Assembly: GCA_937982665.1 (NCBI GenBank)
Contig: CALJLD010000028.1
Location: 1 to 26,098, forward strand
Direction of reading: 5' to 3'
DNA from: an uncultured Planctomycetales bacterium
GTDB taxonomy: Bacteria; Planctomycetota; Planctomycetia; Pirellulales; S012-138
Length of the DNA: 26,098 nucleotides
A model generated the notes under the pieces. The model worked only from the letters and a program-made list of their open reading frames with translations, made no database searches and was not told the DNA's origin. Of the stretch, positions 7,330 to 14,200 are shown piece by piece. The first letter of the stretch is position 1, and the number at the start of each line of letters is the position of its first letter. Made by a program: the position numbers and the translations under genes.

Positions 7330-8490
7330 TTACCGCTGATAGATCGGCAGGAACTCATTTTCCAACTGCAGCATCGTTAAGTTCAACGAGGTCACGTAAA
7401 TCGGCCCGATGTTGCCGCTCCACGATCCTTCGTTGCTTTGTTCGGTTTGCAGTTTGGGATAGAGTACGTCCTTGTAATCATCCCAGAGTTGGCCGCCTTG
7501 CCGATAAACCGCTTGGGAATAGTAATAGTACGCGTAGTGCCAATGGCCGAATGAGTTTCGGCCCGTGCGGACGGAGTCATACAGCTGCGACTTGCAATAC
7601 TTGATCAGCTTTTGCACGCGCTCGCCATCGTACTCGCCCGCGTTGAACAGGCAGGCGATCGCCGCGGCGGTGATTGCGGGACGGCTGCCACTGCGGTTAT
7701 TCGAGCTGTAGCAAATGCCGCCGTCTGGCATCTGGCAGTCATAGATGTACTTGATTGCCTTGTCGATGATGTCCTTTGGCACGGTCACGCCAGAGTTACG
7801 GCAACCACGCAACCCCTGCACTTGCGTGACCGTGGTCGAACCTTCGTCAAAGTTGTTGCCATCGCGGGCACTCACATATCCCCAACCGCCTGCTGGAGTT
7901 TGAGCCTGGCCTGTGAATTCCACGCCACGGCTGAGTACATCCATCAAGGTTTCGCGGCGGTCTTCGTCCTCTTCTTCTCCCAGCACTTGGGAAAGAAAGA
8001 GCAACGAGAAGCCGTGACCGTAGGTGTAGCGCGCGTCTTCCGGCTCGCCGATCAACCCGTTGGGACGCGCTCGGGAAATGATGTAATCCGTCGCACGACG
8101 AATAGCGGCCGAGTATTTCCCCTGCGTGGTCGTTGATCCTTCGCACGTCAGCGCGATGCCGGCCAAGGCTGTCATCGGAACTCGGTACGAACCGGATGCT
8201 TCCCAATGCCCCAGGCGTGATTGGGTTTTGACAATCCATTCCAGTCCGCGGCGAATGGTGTCTTGGATCTTGCGATCTTGCGGAGCCGGCTCCGCAGCGC
8301 GCAAGGGACTGACGAGTCCGGGAAATGCGGAAGCCGCTATGCCGCCGCCCAACATCGCGCCCAGGCTTGTGAGAGCCTGGCGGCGAGTCTTTGCCTCGCC
8401 AGACTTGTTGGCTGACGATTTGCACGACTCCGATTGTTGCGGTTTCGCGCGGCTGGACGTTTTGCTGGAAAGGGGATTCTGCCGGCTCAT
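7330..8490 (-). CDS. Tat-exported prenyltransferase/squalene-oxidase repeat protein
   Basis: From ATG 8490 the protein has 386 residues. A twin-arginine signal is evident: a Ser/Lys-rich n-region, then TRRQALTSLGA (Arg36-Arg37), a hydrophobic Gly/Ala stretch and a likely cleavage near SPLRAAEP (~66). The mature part contains alpha-toroid repeats of the prenyltransferase/squalene cyclase type: GLEWIVKTQSRLGHWE, AAIRRATDYIISRARPNGL, GVEFTGQAQTPAGGWGY, AIKYIYDCQMPDGGICY and LQTEQSNEGSWSG. I see no DxDD catalytic motif, so it is probably a binding or structural protein and not a cyclase. It ends in LPIYQR, as does its paralogue at 10047-11222 (LPIYQREEN). A longer frame reaches 8565, but AGAGGA at 8496-8501 and the Tat signal support 8490. 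It lies 532 bp from the operon upstream and probably has its own promoter. Confidence 0.85.
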   Translation of the reverse strand: MSRQNPLSSKTSSRAKPQQSESCKSSANKSGEAKTRRQALTSLGAMLGGGIAASAFPGLVSPLRAAEPAPQDRKIQDTIRRGLEWIVKTQSRLGHWEASGSYRVPMTALAGIALTCEGSTTTQGKYSAAIRRATDYIISRARPNGLIGEPEDARYTYGHGFSLLFLSQVLGEEEDEDRRETLMDVLSRGVEFTGQAQTPAGGWGYVSARDGNNFDEGSTTVTQVQGLRGCRNSGVTVPKDIIDKAIKYIYDCQMPDGGICYSSNNRSGSRPAITAAAIACLFNAGEYDGERVQKLIKYCKSQLYDSVRTGRNSFGHWHYAYYYYSQAVYRQGGQLWDDYKDVLYPKLQTEQSNEGSWSGNIGPIYVTSLNLTMLQLENEFLPIYQR

Positions 8491-8495
8491 ACAAG

Positions 8496-8501
8496 TCCTC
8501 T
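8496..8501 (-). promoter_or_regulatory. Ribosome binding site of the Tat-exported protein gene
   Basis: AGAGGA on the minus strand with a 5-nt spacer to ATG 8490. It selects this ATG over the in-frame upstream codon at 8565 and places the twin-arginine motif about 35 residues from the N-terminus. Confidence 0.65.
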
Positions 8502-9022
8502 TTATCGGCCTGTCGGATTTGTCTCCGAAAGTTGATCTTCCTGAATGGTGCACAGTCACTGCCATTGATTCGGGTTACTTGAAGCAACCAGTGGGCCCTG
8601 CTGGACTAGCCAACTGTTGGCACATAACTCATCTGACGCAGCACCAGACACGTCACTATTGGACACTCTGAGTCTGCTCCAAGTTTCGCCGTTTCCTAAG
8701 TTTGAGGCAAGTTGGAATCATCGCTCTCGCCCCGACATCACCCCCTTAGTCGCTCATCCGCCATGCGATGTTCATCGTGTCTGCCCGATTCCAAGTCTTT
8801 TTGACTTCGGCAGATCGGTCCGGACAAACGCGAATGCCCCAGTCGGATTTTTCACCGGAAAATGGCGAAACACCCGCATTCTTTGACGTCAGCGCAGAAA
8901 GAGGGCGATGACGGAAATCCGCCATCGCCGTGATATTTATGCCTGGAGTTTACTGTCCGCAATCGACTCAATCGCTTGCGGTTTCCCAACTGGCCCGATC
9001 CCGGAATTGGCTACGGAATGGG
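8502..9022. other. Noncoding stretch between the Tat gene and the HEAT-like gene
   Basis: I see no credible gene here; the open frames have no family features or ribosome sites. It contains three dyads: a perfect 6+6 bp palindrome GCCAAC-T-GTTGGC at 8609-8621, an imperfect compound hairpin around 8781-8813 (CTGCCCGA with TCGGCAG outside, AGTC with GACT inside a T-rich loop), and a strong hairpin at 8904-8929. The promoter of the Tat gene should lie in its left part, but I could not place convincing boxes. Confidence 0.6.
8904..8929 (-). terminator. Strong hairpin downstream of the seven-gene operon
   Basis: GGCGATGACGGA (8904-8915) pairs with TCCGCCATCGCC (8918-8929) over 12 positions with one A-C mismatch and a nominal AA loop. 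On the minus strand it lies about 95 nt past the stop of the HEAT-like gene and is followed by CTCTTTCTG, a weak T-rich tail. It probably terminates or stabilises the end of the long minus-strand transcript. Confidence 0.5.
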
Positions 9023-9952
9023 CTATTTGCCTCCCAGTTGCTTGATCTGCTCGTCCAGCATTTCCTGCATCACTGGATTTCCGGCCATGCGTTCCTTGAG
9101 GTCAAGCAGTTGTTGAATGATCCGCTGCCTGACCTCAGCAGCATTTGCGCCGGCGAAGTTGATTTGGCCGGCCTGAGCCGCGTTCCCGTTGGCTTGCATG
9201 TTGCCGCCCAGGCCGAGGTTTCCAAAGCCACCGAGCCCGCCAAAGCCCGCCAGGCCGCCGTTGGCCTGCTGTTGGTAGAGCGCGAACGCGCTTTCGTCTT
9301 TCTTCTTGAGATCATCAAGGTCTTGTGCGACGAATTGCTTGGGCTTTTCTCCCCCTTCGACGGTGACGCGAATCTTTCCGCCTGCCATATCCTGCAACGT
9401 GGTTGTGATTCCGTTCTCTTTGACGGTGATGGTTTTGACGCCGTTGATGTTGGTGACCGAAACGCTGCGATTGACTCCGCCACCGCCACGAGCAAACTCC
9501 GAGCCCGGTTTGTCCCATCCCGGGAAAGCTTGAATGCCGCCCCCTTGTTCCGCATCCAAAGCCAACTTTGCGCGGTCCGCGGTGGAAGGTTGTTCGCTTT
9601 CGGCCAGCATCTCCAGCGTGATCTTTGCGGCTTCCTTCGCTTCTTCGTCCTCTGACTTGTGGGTGATGTCGCCAAGGACATCGATCGAAAGTTCAATGAT
9701 CTTGCGCTCATCCGACAGGGCCGCTTGTGCCAACGCCGGCACGGCCGCTTGACCAGCTTCCGTGAGATTCTCACGAGCCTTCTGCCGTTCGATCAGGCTT
9801 TCTGACCCGAGCTGTTTGATCCAATCCGCGATCTCGTCGGCATTCGCGTCCTGGTTCTCAGGATCTTCAGTGGCCGACAGATTGGATGCTTGCCCGATGA
9901 AACAGATGAACGTTGCAAAGAGCAGCGTCAACAAAGACTTTTGAATTGTCAT
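9023..9952 (-). CDS. Exported HEAT-like / glycine-rich protein
   Basis: From ATG 9952 the protein has 309 residues. It starts with a Sec signal (MTIQKSLLTLLFATFICFIGQ, cleavage probably near residue 27-29). Residues about 40-140 are helical and HEAT/ARM-like (ADWIKQLGSESLIERQKARENL, AGQAAVPALAQAALSDERKI). A predicted beta segment follows with SVTNINGVKTITVKENG and KIRVTVEGGEKP, then a Gly/Asn-rich stretch (GGLAGFGGLGGFGNLGLGG) and a charged helical C-terminus ending KQLGGK. No enzyme signature is visible; an adaptor or scaffold role in the periplasm is a guess. AGGAG at 9961-9965 sits 8 nt before this ATG, and the longer frame to 10015 would put a Gly/Ser/Cys repeat before the signal peptide, so 9952 is preferred. 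It is the last gene of the operon, 94 bp after the Sec-exported prenyltransferase-repeat gene. Confidence 0.75.
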   Translation of the reverse strand: MTIQKSLLTLLFATFICFIGQASNLSATEDPENQDANADEIADWIKQLGSESLIERQKARENLTEAGQAAVPALAQAALSDERKIIELSIDVLGDITHKSEDEEAKEAAKITLEMLAESEQPSTADRAKLALDAEQGGGIQAFPGWDKPGSEFARGGGGVNRSVSVTNINGVKTITVKENGITTTLQDMAGGKIRVTVEGGEKPKQFVAQDLDDLKKKDESAFALYQQQANGGLAGFGGLGGFGNLGLGGNMQANGNAAQAGQINFAGANAAEVRQRIIQQLLDLKERMAGNPVMQEMLDEQIKQLGGK

Positions 9953-9960
9953 TTGGTGAT

Positions 9961-9965
9961 CTCCT
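9961..9965 (-). promoter_or_regulatory. Ribosome binding site of the HEAT-like protein gene
   Basis: AGGAG on the minus strand, 8 nt before ATG 9952. It decides the start just before the signal peptide. Confidence 0.6.
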
Positions 9966-10008
9966 GAACAACCCGGTCCGGAACAACCAGATCCTGAACC
10001 TGGCAGGT
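9964..10008 (-). repeat. Degenerate 15-bp tandem repeats in the leader of the HEAT-like gene
   Basis: Read on the plus strand, three 15-bp units follow each other: CTGAACAACCCGGTC (9964-9978), CGGAACAACCAGATC (9979-9993) and the weaker CTGAACCTGGCAGGT (9994-10008). On the transcribed strand the shared core is GTTGTTC. The array abuts the AGGAG ribosome site of the gene at 9952, much like the array in front of the LanC-like gene. Confidence 0.55.
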
Positions 10009-10046
10009 CGGTCATGTCTTTCTATGAGAATTGTGTTTTCTTGAGG

Positions 10047-11222
10047 TCAATTTTCTTCCCGCTGATAGATGGGAAGTTGTCTTGCGGAAACTGTCAGCGT
10101 CAAAATGGCAAGCGCCGTGGGATACGTTGCGCCAAAACGGCTCGACCCGTCATAGGTCCAACTGCCATCATTTTTTTGATCCGCGAGCAAGCTGTCATAC
10201 ATGTGCGGCGCGAATTGCTCCCAGTACTTTCCGCCCAACTGAAACATCGCTTGGGCACAGTAATAGAACGCGTAATAGCGGAATCGGTAGGGACGTCCAC
10301 CCTCTGTGATTCGCGGCGGGGCCCGCAGAATGTAATCGCCTGCGGGGATTAGCGCTTCATTTCCATGTTCGCCGCAGAGTTCCAGGCAGAGCACGGCAAC
10401 GCCTGTCATCGACGCGGTGCCTCGGCCCACATTGGGCTGATACGTGAATGATCCATCCAAAGAACGACATTTGAGGATGTACGAAATCGCCATGGCGATG
10501 TGTTTATCCGGTATGGCGGCTCCGTTGAGTTTGGCCGCGCGAAGCGCCATGATCGACCAACCGGTCAAGGAGAGATCGCTGTCTGTCGTCCCTGGCGTGT
10601 AACGCCATCCGCCGACATGCATTTCCGTCTTGGGAACTGCCTGAGCTTGCAGCAGCACAAGCAACGCTTGAGGTAAGACATCATCGATCTTCTGCTGACG
10701 CTGTTCGTCGACCATGCCGGTGACTTCGCAAAGCAAAAGAGTGGCGATGCTGTGCGAGTACATCAGACCGGTTGTTCGACCGCTGCGATCTTTGCTGACC
10801 AGCAAGCCGTTGTCCAACTGCTGGCTCAAGATGTAATCAATGCCGAGATTGATGGTGTCTCCGTATGGTCCCGCTCCCGGCGTATGTCCTTTGGCCAGGA
10901 ATGCCATCACGGCCAATCCGGCGATTCCGGTATTGCCTTGCACGTAGTCATCATCGAAGGAACCGGCGAGATGCGGTTTGTTGAGGCGGCGAGCCTCTTC
11001 TTTGGAGATTTGAATCTCCGCAAGGTACGCCAGCCCGCGTTCCACCGAAGCATCCACACGTCGCTGGTATTTCTTGCGCAGCGCCTCGGATTCGTCAGCG
11101 GAAGCAGAAGAAACACTTCCGAGGATCAAGCCGCTCAGGCTGACGAGCACGGCAACCAATCGCGCGAACTGGTAGCGGATTGCGCCGTTGGGCCGTGACG
11201 GGTTGTTGCGTTTGGATGTCAT
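10047..11222 (-). CDS. Sec-exported prenyltransferase/squalene-oxidase repeat protein
   Basis: From ATG 11222 the protein has 391 residues. A long basic n-region leads into a Sec signal (FARLVAVLVSLSGLILGSVSSASA, cleavage near residue 42). The mature part has alpha-toroid repeats: SVERGLAYLAEIQISKEEAR, GIDYILSQQLDNGLL, MAISYILKCRSLDGSFTYQ and YDSLLADQKNDGSWTYDG, the last close to a QW motif. As in its paralogue at 7330-8490, a catalytic DxDD is missing (the nearest stretch is TTDSDLSLT), so cyclase activity is unlikely. It starts 19 bp after the Q-rich protein gene, so it is almost certainly cotranscribed with it. The frame extends to 11420, but that would overlap the upstream gene and bury the signal peptide. 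A binding or structural role in the periplasm, possibly with the Q-rich protein, is inferred from position only. Confidence 0.85.
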   Translation of the reverse strand: MTSKRNNPSRPNGAIRYQFARLVAVLVSLSGLILGSVSSASADESEALRKKYQRRVDASVERGLAYLAEIQISKEEARRLNKPHLAGSFDDDYVQGNTGIAGLAVMAFLAKGHTPGAGPYGDTINLGIDYILSQQLDNGLLVSKDRSGRTTGLMYSHSIATLLLCEVTGMVDEQRQQKIDDVLPQALLVLLQAQAVPKTEMHVGGWRYTPGTTDSDLSLTGWSIMALRAAKLNGAAIPDKHIAMAISYILKCRSLDGSFTYQPNVGRGTASMTGVAVLCLELCGEHGNEALIPAGDYILRAPPRITEGGRPYRFRYYAFYYCAQAMFQLGGKYWEQFAPHMYDSLLADQKNDGSWTYDGSSRFGATYPTALAILTLTVSARQLPIYQREEN

Positions 11223-11241
11223 TTTTGGCCGTTGCTGGAAG

Positions 11242-14200
11242 TTATTTGTCCTTCGAGTCTTTCTTTGCGCCCTGCTTGGAAAGTTCCTCAAAGTAGCGTT
11301 CCACAAGCCGACGGTATTCCGCGGGTATTGTGCTTTCCTGGTCATCCAAGACGCTGTCCTTGTGCTTGGTGCGCGGTGCGGTCCAGCTGTTTGTGGACTC
11401 ACCGCGAACTTGTTGGTCATTCACCGCCGCGTTGGACGGCGCCGCACCAACACCGTTGGCACTGTTCCCCTGTTGGCCAGCGGGGTCCTGGCTGTCGCTT
11501 GGTGGCGATTTCTGGCCGGCGCCGTTTGCATCCCCGCCGTCTTGTTCGGGCTTACCTTGGTTGGACTGTTCGCCCGAAGGCTGCCGTTGAGGGAAGCCCG
11601 ACTCCCGTGCCGCTTGCTCCGCCAGTTGATTCAACTGTTGAGCTGCCTGTTCAGCTTGCCGCGCGGCTTGTTGTTGAGATTGTGAACCGGCCGCCTGCTT
11701 TGCTGCGTCACCAGCTTTGGCAAGACCTGCAGGATTTGGCTGGCTGCCTTGCTGCCCGGAGTTGTTTGAGCCCTGTTGGCCGCTCGACTGTTCGCCTTGC
11801 TGGCTACCTGATTGTTGGCCTTCTTGGCTACCCGACTGTTGACCTTGCTGGCCATCTGGCTGTTGGCCTTGTTGGGAGTCCCCTTGTTGGCCTTGCTGGC
11901 CGGGTTGCTGGCCGTTGGGCTTCTGACCGCCTTGCTGTTGTGCCTGGCCTTGTGCTCCCCCCTGATTTGCAGATTGTCCAGGCTTCGTCCCGTTGGGCTT
12001 CTGGCCATCAGCCTGTTGGCCCTGTTGGGCGTTGTTCTGGGAGCCCTGTTGGGAGGAAGGCTGGCCGGGCTTTTGGCCCTCGGGAGATCCTGGCTTCGGT
12101 TGCCCACTTTGCGATTGCCCAGACCCTTGCCCTTGGCCGGAGCCAGGGTTGGAACCGGGGTTTGCGCATTCTTTGCAAGCCGAACTGGCCTTCTTCAAAG
12201 ACTCTGATGCCTTCTTCAAAGCCTCGGCCGCACATTGTTGCGAGTTGCACGCGGCGTCTTTGTTTGATGGCTGCGTTTGTTGCGGCTTGGGCTCGTTGGG
12301 TTGAGGTTGGTTCTGTTGATCTTGTGGCTGTTCAGCTTGTCCATCCTTCTGGTCAGCCTGGTTTTGAGGCGGTTTGGATTGCTGCTGATTCTGCGCATCC
12401 TGTCCCTGCTGCTGATCGCCTTGTTGGTCTTGGTTGGCCTGCTGCTGGGCGTCTTGATTTTGAGCCTGTTGATTCTGGGCTTGCTGCGATTGATCGTTCG
12501 CTCCTTGTTGTTGCTGATCCTTGTTCGCAGCGTTCTGGTCCTGGTTGTCCTGGTTTGCGCCTTGTTGCGCCTGGTCGCCAGCCTGCTGATCTTGTTGATC
12601 TTGGGATTTTTGTCCTTGATCGGACTGGTTCTGTTGGGCTTGGTCGCCAGCGTTCTGCTTTTGATCTTGTTGATCTTGGGCATTGCCCTGTTGTTGCGAC
12701 TGATCGCCTTGTTGTTGCGATTGGTCGCCGGCTTGCTGATTCTGGTTGTTGTCGTTATTGGCGTCTTGCTGTCCGGAATTGTCGTTGTCTTGCGACTGCT
12801 GGTCAGCATTTGCTTGCTGCGCGTCGTTTCCTTGCTGTGTGTTGTCTCCCTGTTGAGCATCGTTTTCCTGCTGTTCATCCGCAGGCTGCTCCGGTTGTTG
12901 CTCGGCTGGCTCATTCGGCTCGGCGAGGCGGCGATCGGCATCCGCGGCTTGTTCTTGAGCTTCCTGAAGCTGCTGGGCAGCGTTGGCGAGTTCCTCACGA
13001 GCATTGGGATCCTCGTTATTCAGCTTGCCTATTTCTTCCGCTTGTTCGCGGAGGTCTCTGGTACGCTCGCTGATTTGTTCCTGCAACTTCTGCGCGGCTT
13101 TGTCGAAATCGTCTTTGTTGATTGCTTCAATGGCATCAGCAATGCGCTCTTGCTGTCTCGCCAGTTTGCCAACCTGGGCTTCTTGATCTTCGCCCGCTTG
13201 TTGTGAGTTTTCGGAAGGATCTGATTCGGATGGATCGTTGTCTGCGTCATTGTCCGCAGGCTGACTGTCCTTTGGTTGCATGGCATCGGCGGCCTTGCGC
13301 GCGGCTTGTTCCGCTTGACCGTCTTCCGCATTGTTGAGCTTTTCCGTTGTTTCCTGCATCTGACGTTGGGCTTCGTCAAGTTCAGGCGCATTGTCGCCCT
13401 GTTCGGCGACATCCTTCGTCTTTCGTGCGATCTCTTGCTGCTCCGCGGCGATAAGTTCTCGCAGTTGTTGTTTGAGCTCCTCGTCGGTCGGCGGTTGTTC
13501 CTGATTACCTTGGGTGGCGTCGCGCAGCTTTTCCTGTTGTTGGGCGAGTTGATCCGCCTGATTGGCAAGTTCCTCGGCCTGTTCCGCGCGTTGCAACAAT
13601 TGCTCCTGCCGTGCTTCCGGGCTCTCTTCCACTAACTCTTGCACACCCTCTGCGACTTTTTCCTGTTGCTCGCGCCAATCGTCGTTCGGAGCTTCGTCAC
13701 CGGGCTCCTCCTCGGCCGCCTGACGGGCTTGCTCGGCGAGACGCTCCTGTTGCTGGGCCAAAGCGTCCAACTCCGCGGCCAACTCCATGTCTTTCGCTTG
13801 TTGTTCAACTTGCGCTTTGACGTCCTGCAGTTCGCGAATGGCTTCGTCCAGATGTTGTTCTGTTTGCTCGGCGTGCTTCGCCTGATCGGACTTGTCATCC
13901 GCCAAGGGAATGCGGTTCGCTTCTTCAACGGCCGGGTCGACGTGTTCTTCCGCTATTTGTGAGACGTCTTTTGCCTTGGGCTGGAACAAGTTGGATTCTT
14001 CCTCCAAGAGTTGTTCCAACTGGTCGATCGAGTCTCGCGCTTCGGACGTTTGCTTGATGAGTTCAGCAATCTCTTCATCAGAGTTTTCCTGCCCGTCAAG
14101 GTCATCGTTGGCAAGTTCTTCGCGCAGCGATTGGGCCGTTTCCTTGGCAGCTTGCAACTTTTCCAGAGAATCATCCAGAGAGGCAACAACGTCTTCCAAT

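Noticed and set aside
8781..8813. Compound hairpin as a terminator
   Set aside because: The stem has bulges and no T-run follows on either strand; the hairpin at 8904-8929 is a better candidate.
8617..8886. 89-residue plus-strand open frame in the 532-bp gap
   Set aside because: No ribosome site, no recognisable features, and it runs across two dyads.
7330..11222. Functional squalene-hopene cyclases
   Set aside because: Both proteins are under 400 residues, exported, and lack the DxDD motif; squalene-hopene cyclases are ~600-700 residues.
11560..12930. CRISPR or DNA satellite in the repetitive Q-rich coding region
   Set aside because: The repetition follows the reading frame (Gln, Asn, Gly, Asp and Ser codons) without regular spacers or constant repeats.
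11232..13073. 613-residue open frame antisense to the Q-rich gene
   Set aside because: It mirrors the repetitive CAG/CAA codons of the minus-strand gene, has no domain features, and its product is a Leu/Val/Gly/Arg mixture typical of such shadows.
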